DNA of 62,771 bases from an uncultured Lachnospiraceae bacterium (GTDB taxonomy: Bacteria > Bacillota > Clostridia > Lachnospirales > Lachnospiraceae). The DNA lies in assembly GCA_910578845.1 (NCBI GenBank), contig CAJTSL010000006.1, positions 38,429 to 101,199 of the forward strand. Direction: 5' to 3'. A program made the translations under genes and the position numbers. The number at the start of each line of letters is the position of its first letter. The stretch's first letter is position 1. Below the pieces are notes generated by a model. It saw nothing but the letters and a program-made list of their open reading frames with translations. It ran no database searches and was not told the origin of the DNA. Positions 8,624-17,626 of this stretch are shown one piece after another.

Positions 8624-9649
8624 ATGGAAACGGTAAGGCTTGGAAGTACAGGGATTGTCACGAATAAAAACGGATTCGGTGCGTTGCCTATCCAGAGGAT
8701 TTCGGATCAAGAAGCCGTATATTTGCTGCAAAAAGCATATGAGAATGGCATAGATTATTTTGATACGGCAAGGTGGTATACGGATAGCGAGCATAAAGTC
8801 GGCATTGCTTTTGCAGGGATGCGGGAGAAAGTGTTCATTGCGACGAAAACAGGCGCAAAGTGTGCGGATGATTTCTGGAAAGATTTAGAGACCAGTTTAG
8901 AGCAGTTGCAGACAGATTATATTGACGTCTATCAGTTCCATAATCCGGCAGTTTGTCCAAAACCCGGGGATGAAAGCGGACTCTATGAAGCAATGCTACA
9001 GGCTAAGGAACAGGGGAAGATTAGACATATCGGCATTACCAATCATAGGCTTGCCGTTGCCAAAGAGGCGATTGAAAGCGGGCTTTATGAGACGTTACAG
9101 TTCCCGTTCTGTTATTTGGCTACAGAAAAGGATATCGCTTTAGTGGAAATGTGCAAAGACAAGGATATGGGATTTATTGCCATGAAGGCATTGTCTGGCG
9201 GGTTGATTACCAATTCAGCGGCAGCTTATGCCTACCTTTCACAATATGATAATGTCTTGCCGATTTGGGGAGTACAAAGAGAGAATGAACTAGATGAGTT
9301 CCTTTCCTATATTGATAATCCGCCTAAGATGGATAGTGAAATTTCGGCATTTATCGCACATGACAGAGAGGAACTGCTTGGAGACTTCTGTAGAGGATGT
9401 GGTTATTGTATGCCATGCCCGATGGGCATTGAAATCAATAATTGTGCGAGGATGTCCCTTCTTCTGCGCCGTTCTCCTTCCGCTTCCCATTTGAGCAAGG
9501 AAGGGCAGGAGAAGATGATGAAGATAGAAGACTGTATCCATTGCAACCAGTGTAAGAGCAAGTGTCCTTATGGGCTTGATACGCCGGCATTGCTTGCCAA
9601 GAACCTGGAAGATTATAAGAATGTACTGGCTGGGAAAGTGCAAGTATAG
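8624..9649 (+). CDS. Aldo/keto reductase with C-terminal 4Fe-4S domain
   Basis: The N-terminal part (about residues 1-260) is an aldo/keto reductase barrel: YFDTARWYTDSEHKVG holds the Asp and Tyr of the catalytic set, and DVYQFHNP the His. The C-terminal 80 residues carry two cysteine clusters, CRGCGYCMPCP and CIHCNQCKSKCP, which look like [4Fe-4S] ligands. This subfamily is common in anaerobes; its substrate is not established. Its position directly behind the Rnf operon suggests shared expression and possibly electron exchange with the ferredoxin pool, which is inference. The start at 8624 follows GAGAGGAGAA; the upstream TTG at 8606 has no site of its own. Confidence 0.88.
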   Translation: METVRLGSTGIVTNKNGFGALPIQRISDQEAVYLLQKAYENGIDYFDTARWYTDSEHKVGIAFAGMREKVFIATKTGAKCADDFWKDLETSLEQLQTDYIDVYQFHNPAVCPKPGDESGLYEAMLQAKEQGKIRHIGITNHRLAVAKEAIESGLYETLQFPFCYLATEKDIALVEMCKDKDMGFIAMKALSGGLITNSAAAYAYLSQYDNVLPIWGVQRENELDEFLSYIDNPPKMDSEISAFIAHDREELLGDFCRGCGYCMPCPMGIEINNCARMSLLLRRSPSASHLSKEGQEKMMKIEDCIHCNQCKSKCPYGLDTPALLAKNLEDYKNVLAGKVQV

Positions 9650-9665
9650 CCTCGGTATTTTAAAG

Positions 9666-9714
9666 CAAGTGCTCCTGTAATATTTTAGGGGGACACCAAG
9701 TGCTTCTGTAATAC
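9666..9714. repeat. Imperfect direct repeat of about 18 bp, two copies
   Basis: CAAGTGCTCCTGTAATAT at 9666-9683 recurs as CAAGTGCTTCTGTAATAC at 9697-9714, between the converging aldo/keto reductase and histidine kinase genes. No function is evident and no hairpin with a T-run is present. Confidence 0.6.
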
Positions 9715-9740
9715 TGCCTTAAACAGTTGTATTGAACATT

Positions 9741-11009
9741 TTATAGCGGCATATACAGAAATAATTCGAAATTTCCATTCGCTGCTTTCCAAGTGAGCGC
9801 ACCCTGATAACGGGTCACGATTTCATGCATGCTTTGGAAGCCTAAGCCGTGTTTTTGTGCATCGTGCTTGGAGGAAGATGGGAAGCGGACGGATTTTGAC
9901 GGATCATACGGAGGAAAATCTTGTGTAGGTGCGAAAGGGTTGGTGATTCTAAGACAGAACAACCCTTTTTGCGCCTTACTTTCTAATAAGATTTTCCTTT
10001 GCTTTTTCTCTAGCCTCATACAGGCTTCTATCGCATTATCAAGCGCGTTGGCAAATAATGCGCATAAATCTGTTTTATCAAAGGGAAGTTCTTCCGGGAT
10101 AACTATGTTCCATTGCATCTGGATTTCATATCGGCGCATCAGGCTCTCCTTGACTGATAATACGGCATTGACTGTAGCATCCCCGCAATAGTGTAATGTT
10201 TGTGTTATGGCAGGGTTAGTCGATAACGCATGGATATATTCCTCTCTTTTTTCAGCGGGAAGTGATAAAAGGATCTGGATATGGTTCGCCATATCGTGTT
10301 TTAAGCGACGGATTTCAAAGTGCTGCTGTTCCATGGCCTCATAATAACTCTGGTTCATATCTGCCAATACGATTTGTTTGTTTAGTTTCTGCTGGTTTGC
10401 CAGCACGGAGATAGTTAAGAACAAGCTGATGCAGGAAAGCAAGGAAAGCATGAGCAATACGGCATAGGAGCGGTATTGATTGATCATGGAATAGGCGATT
10501 TCTCCGCTGGGATCATATAAAAGGACAACACTAAGTACAATGCCAACTGGCATTGCGGTAAGGAAAAGGAGAAGCTTCCACATACTGTCAGAAAGCTCAT
10601 AATCTTTATCTGGTGCAAATAATCTTGTGACAATCGTTAGGAAGATGGAAAAGAGAAGAGAATATAAACCGCTATAGATAGGGGGTGTATCATCCCTTGT
10701 ATAAATGCTTATGATGTAATTATCGCGAAGCGCATTAAAAGAAAAAACCGTATTGGCCAAAATCAGTCCGATTGTCAGTTTCTTCCAAAAGCTTCCCTCA
10801 CAGGAAAGGAAAACGCATAGAAGAAAAATGAGGATAGTAGGTATAATATTGAAGAGATCTCCTACGTAAATGATAGAGGATGAGAGTACAAAAAGAGCCA
10901 AAATTAGCAAAATGCGCTTCCAACGGCACTTAGATAGCGGGATTAGCCTCTCGATTGTATATCGTAATAGACAAGCGCATAATAGGTACAGAATAATATA
11001 AGCAATCAT
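9741..11009 (-). CDS. AgrC-like sensor histidine kinase (GHKL family)
   Basis: The protein has 422 residues. About residues 1-200 hold six or so membrane helices with little extracytoplasmic sequence. The phospho-acceptor region is RRLKHDMANHIQ with His238. The ATPase N-box is NALDNAIEAC at 321-330 and the G-box starts HGLGFQSM at 387. This is the GHKL type that pairs with LytTR regulators in peptide sensing. The cognate regulator is directly upstream and overlaps it by one base. The divergent BceAB-like transporter suggests that the system senses or resists a peptide; this is inferred from context only. Confidence 0.9.
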   Translation of the reverse strand: MIAYIILYLLCACLLRYTIERLIPLSKCRWKRILLILALFVLSSSIIYVGDLFNIIPTILIFLLCVFLSCEGSFWKKLTIGLILANTVFSFNALRDNYIISIYTRDDTPPIYSGLYSLLFSIFLTIVTRLFAPDKDYELSDSMWKLLLFLTAMPVGIVLSVVLLYDPSGEIAYSMINQYRSYAVLLMLSLLSCISLFLTISVLANQQKLNKQIVLADMNQSYYEAMEQQHFEIRRLKHDMANHIQILLSLPAEKREEYIHALSTNPAITQTLHYCGDATVNAVLSVKESLMRRYEIQMQWNIVIPEELPFDKTDLCALFANALDNAIEACMRLEKKQRKILLESKAQKGLFCLRITNPFAPTQDFPPYDPSKSVRFPSSSKHDAQKHGLGFQSMHEIVTRYQGALTWKAANGNFELFLYMPL

Positions 11010-11719
11010 TATAGGCCTCCTAACATGGAACGGGCAATCTGCGCGGTGGCGGTTTCCTTATATTTCCGGCTACAAGGCAGTTGTTTTCCCGCCAGAACCA
11101 CACAATCGCTTCCTAGATAATCTACATGTGCTGGGTTGATCAGATATCTTTGATGGATTCTGATAAAGCGCATGTCAAGTTCTTGTTCTACGTCATCTAG
11201 TTTGGCATAAAAAGGATATTCTTCCTTTTTGGTAACAAGCATGACTTTCCGTTTATCAGAATAAAAGTATAAAATGTCCTGCAAGCGGAAGCGCCATGTG
11301 CCATCAGCATTTCTAAGGATGTATGTCTGTTGTGCTTCCTGAGAGAACTTTTCGCGCACACGGCAAAGCAGGTCTTTTAATTTCGGCAATAGAGCCGGTT
11401 TCATTATATAATCCAGAGCGCCTACACGATATCCGTCGAAAACATAATCCGCATGTCCGGTAACGAATACGATGATCAGATTTTGGTCAAACTGCCGTAT
11501 TTTTCCGGCAGTTTCCATACCGTTTAACCCTTTCATTTCCACATCCAGAAATAACAAATCAATTTCGCCCGGATGTTTTTCCAGCCAGGATACGGCATTT
11601 GCTCCTGATGAAAATTCATATACAATTTCCTCTTTTCCTTCTACAAGTGCGTTCTCTAATTGTATGCGAAGCGCATCCCTTGCAGCTACTTCGTCATCAC
11701 ACAATGCGATACGTAACAT
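11009..11719 (-). CDS. LytTR-family response regulator
   Basis: The protein has 236 residues. The receiver domain (about 1-120) has the acidic pair Asp8/Asp9, phospho-acceptor Asp59 in LLFLDVEM, and Lys107 in YIMKP. A LytTR DNA-binding domain fills about 135-233, with the characteristic FYSDKRKVMLV and FIRIHQRYLINP segments. LytTR proteins bind pairs of short direct repeats upstream of their targets. The likely target is the divergent ABC transporter starting at 12301 or its own operon. It is transcribed first, with the kinase overlapping its stop codon. Confidence 0.92.
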   Translation of the reverse strand: MLRIALCDDEVAARDALRIQLENALVEGKEEIVYEFSSGANAVSWLEKHPGEIDLLFLDVEMKGLNGMETAGKIRQFDQNLIIVFVTGHADYVFDGYRVGALDYIMKPALLPKLKDLLCRVREKFSQEAQQTYILRNADGTWRFRLQDILYFYSDKRKVMLVTKKEEYPFYAKLDDVEQELDMRFIRIHQRYLINPAHVDYLGSDCVVLAGKQLPCSRKYKETATAQIARSMLGGL

Positions 11720-11760
11720 ACCGTTCCAGCCTTTCTAACATGTTTAATTTTCAAATTAAG

Positions 11761-11968
11761 AGACGCAGGCTGCCGAGCCAGAGTCAAGTAAAGAGGCACC
11801 ATAGAGCCACAACCCAGAGCGCCTTCAATAAGAATTGCAAAGCAATTCTTAAGACGCAGGCTGCCGAGCCAGAGTCAAGTAAAGAGGCACCATAGAGCCA
11901 CAACCCAGAGCGCCTTCAATAAGAATTGCGGAGCAATTCTTAAGACGCAGGCTGCCGAGCCTGCGTCT
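11761..11968. repeat. 91-bp intergenic tandem repeat, two full copies plus a partial third that closes as a hairpin
   Basis: Unit 1 is 11761-11851 and unit 2 is 11852-11942. They are almost identical; the visible difference is in a hairpin loop (AAA versus GGA inside the stem AAGAATTGC / GCAATTCTT). A third copy starts at 11943 but after 19 bases turns back on itself: AGACGCAGGCT, loop GCCG, AGCCTGCGTCT, a perfect 11-bp stem at 11943-11968. The block lies upstream of the LytTR regulator on the opposite side from the transporter. No long reading frame was accepted through it. Confidence 0.93.
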
Positions 11969-12300
11969 AGTATACCATATTTCCCCCCAAAACGATTCCC
12001 TATATTTGCGCCTGCCACGTCAATCTTTACAAAACCAACGCCAAACTTTACATTTTTCGCAGTATATTTCCAAACCTTACAGGAAAGCTGTCAGATTTGA
12101 CAGCGTCAGGCCACAGGAAAGCGCGTTCATGATAAGATTTCTGTATCGCAAAATGTATCACGCTTGCGCTAAAGGTTAGGCTTAGAGTGCCAGCGGGTGT
12201 TGGGTATAAGGTTTTGTACAATATGCCAAGCGAGTTTAACCGTAGTGGTTTTGTCACCTTAAGCCTAACGAGAGAATAGGAATGAAAGGAAGGAGCTATT
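11969..12300. promoter_or_regulatory. Leader region of the ABC transporter with inverted repeats
   Basis: This stretch between the repeat block and the transporter has no accepted gene. It holds a short hairpin, GCTGTCA / TGACAGC, at 12087-12104, and a 10-bp inverted pair, GTTAGGCTTA at 12175-12184 and TAAGCCTAAC at 12260-12269, separated by 75 bp. The second arm lies about 31 bp before the ATG. The elements could be regulator sites or a leader RNA structure; I cannot assign them. Confidence 0.5.
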
Positions 12301-13038
12301 ATGTTATATGTAAAAAATCTGAAAAAGTCTTATGAGGTGGGAAAGGCCAAATATGAAGTCTTAAAAGGGATTGACTTTCATGTAGCGCAAGGAGAATTCG
12401 TTGCGGTCATGGGTCCGTCTGGTTCTGGTAAGACGACACTTTTGAATTGTATATCATGTTATATTCCTTTTGATGAAGGCAGCATTACGCTAGGCGGTAC
12501 GAAGCTGGCAGGGCAAAGTGAAGAAATGTTAGCCAAGATACGAAATACACAAATCGGATTTGTTTTTCAGGATTTTATGCTTTTAGACGGTCTGTCAATC
12601 CGTGAGAACATTCTGGTGCCGCGCATTGTACAAGAAGAGGTCGGAGAAGATGCGGAGAAGCTTGCCGATAGCTTGGTTTCTTTGTTTGGCATTGGGCATA
12701 TCATGAATAAGTATCCGGCAGAGATCTCCGGTGGTGAGAAACAGAGAGCTGCAGTGGCGCGCAGCTTGATTAATAATCCGTTGATCATCCTTGCGGATGA
12801 ACCGACTGGTAATTTGGATTCTAAGTCAAGCCGCGCCGTTATTGAAGCGTTTGGCAATGCAAAAGATAAGATGCACGCAACGATTTTCATGGTGACACAT
12901 GATAGTTTTGCGGCGTCCTTTTGTGACCGTGTGATTCTCTTAAAAGATGGTGCTGTTTACCGTCAGCTAGAGCGCAGAGAAGAACGGAAGAACTTCCAGG
13001 ATGTCTTATTGGATGCCATTAAAGAGATGAGCGAATAG
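12301..13038 (+). CDS. ABC transporter ATP-binding protein (BceA/LolD-like)
   Basis: The protein has 245 residues. Walker A is GPSGSGKTT at 38-46, the Q-loop glutamine is at 90, the signature SGGEKQR at 143-149, Walker B LIILADEP at 161-168 and the H-loop His at 200. Sequence type and length match the MacB/BceA/LolD group that pairs with FtsX-type permeases. GGAAGGAG stands just before the ATG. The permease follows after 17 bp. With the divergent two-component genes the set resembles a peptide-detoxification or peptide-sensing module, although classical Bce systems use a different (OmpR-type) regulator. Confidence 0.93.
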   Translation: MLYVKNLKKSYEVGKAKYEVLKGIDFHVAQGEFVAVMGPSGSGKTTLLNCISCYIPFDEGSITLGGTKLAGQSEEMLAKIRNTQIGFVFQDFMLLDGLSIRENILVPRIVQEEVGEDAEKLADSLVSLFGIGHIMNKYPAEISGGEKQRAAVARSLINNPLIILADEPTGNLDSKSSRAVIEAFGNAKDKMHATIFMVTHDSFAASFCDRVILLKDGAVYRQLERREERKNFQDVLLDAIKEMSE

Positions 13039-13055
13039 ATAGGGAGGTGTTTATT

Positions 13056-15158
13056 GTGACAGAGAACTTTACTATGAAAAAAATGGAGCGTAAATTGCAG
13101 CATGCAGACAGAAAACATTCTAAATTATATTTGTTCTGTAATTTCATGGCTTTAATGATCATTACGGCATTTTCAGCTTTGATGCTTTCACCGACGGTTC
13201 AGACGGTGTTCCCGGAGGGAGGGGACAGCCGGAAACAGATGTATGCGATATTTGTCCTAACATTAATTGGATGCGTTATTTTTACGATGTATGCATCGGC
13301 TCTGTTTTTCCGGCATAAATCAAGCCAGCTTGGCATATTGATGGCGCTTGGGGCATCCAGAAAGCGCCTTGTCCCGGGATTGTTCAGGGAAATCCTTATT
13401 TTGAGCAGCATATCGTCTATAGCAGGTATTGCAGCGGGTTTTCCATTTGTATGGATTATTTGGAGGGGATTCCGGTTATTTTTGGTGGATAGTGCGGATA
13501 TGTATCTTACTTTTGATCTGAAGTGTATCTTCGTGTCCATTGCTTTACTGTTCTTGGTAGTTGGATTTGCTTGCCTGAACGCATGGCGCTATCTACGGAG
13601 AACAAATATCATGGAAGTCATAAGAGAAGAGCATATCAATGAGCCAGTGAAAGAATTCCGGAAATGGTGTGGGCCGGTCGGTTTTATCCTGATCATAGCT
13701 GGCGGTGTTCTGGGATATTGTGCCCCTAGTTTCTGGTACAATATTCTTCAGGCATATCCGCCTGCATGGATAAATTTCTTCTATGTGCCGGTATTCATAG
13801 GCTTATACATGGTCATGCTGCATACGGTCGTGCATGGATGGCGTAATTATAAGAAGAACCCTTATAAGAATATTATTGCAAGAAGCATGATGAAATTCCA
13901 GGGAAAACAGACTGTCAATAATTTGATTATCATAGCGCTACTGATTGCAGGAGGTTGTTTTGCCATTTTTTATGTGCCGGCATCGGGGGCAGGCGCTCTG
14001 CTAATGTACGCAAAACAGCCGTTTGATTACTTTTTCCATTATCGTGCAGACCAGAATATTGACAGCGAAGAAGAAATACGTGCGTTCGCGGCTCGCTATG
14101 GACTTTCCCTGAAGGATTGGACACAGGGAGAGTATATTACGCTTGGAGGTGGGGGGAATCAAGAGATTATGGATGACGAGACGCATTTTCATATCGAATA
14201 TGTGCCCATTGCCGGGGAGGTGAAAATCCTTTCTGAAGAAAATTATGCCAGGATAACAGGAGAGAGCGTAGATGTAAAGCCAGGGACTTATATGTGTGTC
14301 ATGAACGAGGAAGAATCGAGTATAGCAGCCAGCCAGTCTATAGGGCATCTCACGAATATGGACACGCGGGCACAGCTTACGACAGAATATGCTGGAAATG
14401 TGCATTACACATTGCTCGCATCGGACAATTATGTTGTGGTGGATAATGCTGATTATGAGAAGCTATCGGAGGGTCTTACAGACGAGTGGAAAGGGAAAAT
14501 CGTAGGATTTAATATTGTTGAAAAGGATTCTTATGCATTCGCAAATGATTTCTTCCATCACTTTGTAGACTCTTTTGATGAATCCTGTGAACTTGTGTAT
14601 TATTATGACAGAGTTGCTAAATTGATAGCAAATGAAAAGGGCGAAGAGTTTTGGGGTGAATATTTGTTAGATGAGTTACATTATGAAGATGTGGATTCCA
14701 GCTTTTTCCGGCTTATGTGGGCGTATCGCCCGAGTTTCCGCATTTTGAGCCAGAATGATTATCTGTTTACGATGTCAGTATTTTTTATGATGTTTATCTT
14801 CATTTTTATTGTCTGTCTGCTAACGGCGTTAGTCGTATGTTATACAAGGTGCCAGACGATTGCGCTAAATAACCGTTATGTTTTTGATGATCTGAAGAAG
14901 CTTGGCGCATCTCCGGCCTTTATGCTGAAAGAAGTGAGAAACCAGTGCAACAATGTATTTAAAGTCCCTATGTTAGTCGGAATGTCGGTTATGTATCTCT
15001 TATTTGCCATGATCCTATATGGCAATGACGGTAAGATTGTCACTTCGGAAATAATATCATTAGGCGCTTGCCTGGGGATATTAGTATTAATCGGTGGCGT
15101 GGTTTATGCCGTGTACCGGGGGACGGTAAAAGAAATGAAAAGGAAGCTAGGGATCTGA
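13056..15158 (+). CDS. ABC transporter permease (FtsX/BceB-like)
   Basis: The protein has about 700 residues with roughly ten membrane helices in the BceB arrangement: four to six helices in the first 310 residues including an FtsX core (SSQLGILMALGASRKRL), then a large extracytoplasmic domain at about 320-560, then an FtsX-type C-terminal part (VFDDLKKLGASPAFMLKEV). BceB proteins use the large domain to capture peptide antibiotics. The start is GTG at 13056, eight bases after GGGAGGTG; a GTG at 13047 would overlap that site. No terminator is visible before the convergent apbE-like gene. Confidence 0.88.
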   Translation: MTENFTMKKMERKLQHADRKHSKLYLFCNFMALMIITAFSALMLSPTVQTVFPEGGDSRKQMYAIFVLTLIGCVIFTMYASALFFRHKSSQLGILMALGASRKRLVPGLFREILILSSISSIAGIAAGFPFVWIIWRGFRLFLVDSADMYLTFDLKCIFVSIALLFLVVGFACLNAWRYLRRTNIMEVIREEHINEPVKEFRKWCGPVGFILIIAGGVLGYCAPSFWYNILQAYPPAWINFFYVPVFIGLYMVMLHTVVHGWRNYKKNPYKNIIARSMMKFQGKQTVNNLIIIALLIAGGCFAIFYVPASGAGALLMYAKQPFDYFFHYRADQNIDSEEEIRAFAARYGLSLKDWTQGEYITLGGGGNQEIMDDETHFHIEYVPIAGEVKILSEENYARITGESVDVKPGTYMCVMNEEESSIAASQSIGHLTNMDTRAQLTTEYAGNVHYTLLASDNYVVVDNADYEKLSEGLTDEWKGKIVGFNIVEKDSYAFANDFFHHFVDSFDESCELVYYYDRVAKLIANEKGEEFWGEYLLDELHYEDVDSSFFRLMWAYRPSFRILSQNDYLFTMSVFFMMFIFIFIVCLLTALVVCYTRCQTIALNNRYVFDDLKKLGASPAFMLKEVRNQCNNVFKVPMLVGMSVMYLLFAMILYGNDGKIVTSEIISLGACLGILVLIGGVVYAVYRGTVKEMKRKLGI

Positions 15159-15191
15159 GGCAAAGGTAATGGCAAAAAGTTATGCTGGCAA

Positions 15192-16238
15192 TTATGGAAG
15201 ATCGCTTAGATGTGATAAACCACTCGAGTAATGTAAATGGTAATCATCCGTAATAAAAATTGCCTCTGCGTCATCCAGTGATTCAATTAACGCCATGCCG
15301 TCTTCTAAGCCTAGTACAAAGCATGTCGTAGATAGTGCATCCCCCGTAACAGAGGAATCTGATAGAATCGTTACCCCAAAGAGACGGTTCTGTACCGGAT
15401 ATCCGTTTGCGGTATTGAGAATATGATGATAAAGGACATCATCTTGGTAAAAGTAACGTTCATACACGCCGGATGAGACAATGGACTGATCGGAAACAGA
15501 GAGAACCGTGATCGGGGTGCCATGTTCATCAAAAGGCTTCTGGATGCCAAACTGAAAAGGCGTGCCATCAGGCTTTTGTCCGATTGCCAAGAGGTTGCCG
15601 CCTAAGTTGATAATAGCGCTTTCGATATGCTGCGATAGAAGATATTCTTTCATTTTATCAGCGATATAGCCTTTGGCAATGAAGCCAAGGCTAATGGCGC
15701 TCTCGGGATCTAGTAATGTGACTGTGTTATTCTCTATCACAAGATTATGGTAATCCACATGTGAGAGTGCATTGGCAAGCGCAGATTCATCAGGAAGGCG
15801 GTTAGCAGGAAGTATGTCTGCTGTGATATCTTCCGCATGGAAATCCCAGAGACGGCTTACCGTTTCCATTGTCAAGTCGATGCGCCCATCGGTGATATCA
15901 CAGTAAGAAAGCGCGGTAGCAAGAAGCGTAGCCGTTTCCGGGGAAACGGTTACGGGCATACCGCCGCTATGGTTGATTTTCCAGATGTCAGAGCCTTCTA
16001 ATGTTGGACTGAGCATTTCCTCGTATTGTTTTGCTAATTTCAAGCATTCGTCCAGACAGTTTTCTTTGCTTGCATCATAGATGGTAATCTGAACGATGGT
16101 ATCAAAATAAAACCCTGAACGGGATATTGGTTCCTGCGCAGCGCTGCATCCGCATAAGAGAGACGTTATGCAGAAACTATATAGGAGCAGGAGATATAAT
16201 TTTTTGCATAATGGTGAGCGTTTTGATAAGTGTTCCAT
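15192..16238 (-). CDS. FAD:protein FMN transferase (ApbE-like lipoprotein)
   Basis: ApbE enzymes split FAD and attach FMN to a threonine in the motif (S/T)GAT on extracytoplasmic proteins. The 348-residue protein begins with a signal sequence and lipobox LLCGC, so Cys31 would be lipidated and the enzyme anchored outside the cell. The domain fits the family: RSGFYFDTIVQITIYDA near the start, SLGFIAKGYIADKM, AIINLGGNLLAIG and the metal/FAD region SDSSVTGDALSTTCFVLG. Its likely clients in this window are RnfD (Thr151), RnfG (Thr174) and the lipoprotein at 61587 (Thr115). It is not in an operon with any of them. Confidence 0.92.
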   Translation of the reverse strand: MEHLSKRSPLCKKLYLLLLYSFCITSLLCGCSAAQEPISRSGFYFDTIVQITIYDASKENCLDECLKLAKQYEEMLSPTLEGSDIWKINHSGGMPVTVSPETATLLATALSYCDITDGRIDLTMETVSRLWDFHAEDITADILPANRLPDESALANALSHVDYHNLVIENNTVTLLDPESAISLGFIAKGYIADKMKEYLLSQHIESAIINLGGNLLAIGQKPDGTPFQFGIQKPFDEHGTPITVLSVSDQSIVSSGVYERYFYQDDVLYHHILNTANGYPVQNRLFGVTILSDSSVTGDALSTTCFVLGLEDGMALIESLDDAEAIFITDDYHLHYSSGLSHLSDLP

Positions 16239-16474
16239 AAATTATCTTTGTACCGTTTCTCTATATTCTGTAATTTATTTCTCAGACATTTCCATGCCCG
16301 CAAAAGTTGCCAATCATTTTTTTTCATGATAAAATAACTCTATCTGCTATTTCTCATTATAGTAGAAAGAAAGTATTTTTTCCATGGAAATATCATTTTT
16401 TAGCAAAAAACATAATGATGGTAACATAACGGCAAGCGCTAAGGTTTAGGCAACAGGAAAGGTATGGTGGATAT

Positions 16475-17626
16475 ATGAAATTACCGGGTGAAGATGAACA
16501 GAGGCCGATGGGATTTTCTGTTATATATATGGTAATCGGCGTATCGGCATTCGTCTTAATATTATTGCTTAGTGTCATGAAGAACAACAAAAAAGAAAAT
16601 AGCAGAGAATATGTACAAGAGACGATGCAACAGCAGGAGGAAGCCGTGGTCGTACAGGAAGAGAGCGAACCGGAGCAAAAGCTGCGCGCGGAGGACTTAA
16701 GCTTCTGGGATATGTATCCCGTTGAGGAAGAAGAAAAGGAGAGGCCAACAGTTCAGGATAAGGAGGATGAGGGCATGTCGTCTTTCGAAGCCGAGGATGA
16801 TAATCAGGAGGGTGAAAGCGCTGATGAGAAAGACGAGGTCGTACAGGAAGATCCGTCTATGGATGGGAAACATACGTTGGTGAAGAGCGCTGATGGAACA
16901 GAAGAATGGGTCTTGATCAGTCCTTATCTGGAGAAGAATACATATGATTTCACGAATTTGTCGGAAACTGCAAATCTGAAAAAATATACGGATAATGGTA
17001 AAAAAATATCATCTATAGGCGTTGATGTATCCAAGCATAATGGCGTCATTAATTTCAGGGGCATCAAATCGGCAGGAATTGATTATGTCATGATCCGGCT
17101 AGGCGCAAGAGGGTATAGCACAGGACAGCTTTCGTTAGATGATAATTTTGTAGAAAATATAGAATCGGCAATTGAAATGGATTTGGATATCGGCATATAT
17201 TTCTATTCCCAGGCGGTCAATCAGGAAGAAGCGACACAGGAAGCTAATTTTGTGATACAGAATCTTGAGCCATACAAAGAGCATATTAGTTATCCGGTTG
17301 CTTTTGACATGGAGCATGTGGCGAATGGCAAAGCGAGGATTGACGGGTTATCCAGGGAAGATAAGACTTCTATTACCTCCACTTTTCTGAGTGGCATACG
17401 AGCGGCAGGATATATGCCAATGCTGTATGGGAACAAAGAATGGCTGATCAAAAATGTTGATCTGGCTAAACTGACGGACTATGATGTATGGCTTTCCCAG
17501 GATGAGGATATTCCTGATTATCCTTATCAATTTGCGATGTGGCAGTATACGACAACAGGCGTATTGAACGGGATAACCGGGGATGCCAATTTGAATATTT
17601 GCTTTGTCAATTATTCAGATAGATAG
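16475..17626 (+). CDS. Membrane-anchored GH25 lysozyme
   Basis: The protein has 383 residues. A single membrane anchor lies at about 10-32, then an acidic, Glu/Gln-rich low-complexity linker at about 40-130, then a GH25 (Cpl-1-like) muramidase domain at about 185-380. Domain motifs are GVDVSKHNGVINF, with the first catalytic-face Asp, YVMIRLGARGYS, PVAFDMEHV, with the acidic pair, and the C-terminal FAMWQYTTTG. Such enzymes cut peptidoglycan between MurNAc and GlcNAc. The linker would let the enzyme reach the wall. The last 16 bp overlap the end of the convergent AP2-type gene. Confidence 0.92.
   Translation: MKLPGEDEQRPMGFSVIYMVIGVSAFVLILLLSVMKNNKKENSREYVQETMQQQEEAVVVQEESEPEQKLRAEDLSFWDMYPVEEEEKERPTVQDKEDEGMSSFEAEDDNQEGESADEKDEVVQEDPSMDGKHTLVKSADGTEEWVLISPYLEKNTYDFTNLSETANLKKYTDNGKKISSIGVDVSKHNGVINFRGIKSAGIDYVMIRLGARGYSTGQLSLDDNFVENIESAIEMDLDIGIYFYSQAVNQEEATQEANFVIQNLEPYKEHISYPVAFDMEHVANGKARIDGLSREDKTSITSTFLSGIRAAGYMPMLYGNKEWLIKNVDLAKLTDYDVWLSQDEDIPDYPYQFAMWQYTTTGVLNGITGDANLNICFVNYSDR

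Noticed and set aside
12048..12257. 69-codon minus-strand frame upstream of the ABC transporter
   Set aside because: No ribosome binding site, no recognisable features, and it lies over inverted repeats that look regulatory.
16433..16450. GCGCTAAGGTTTAGGC near 16433 as a copy of a motif near 12166
   Set aside because: The match to GCGCTAAAGGTTAGGC is partial and there are only two places; too weak to call a shared operator.
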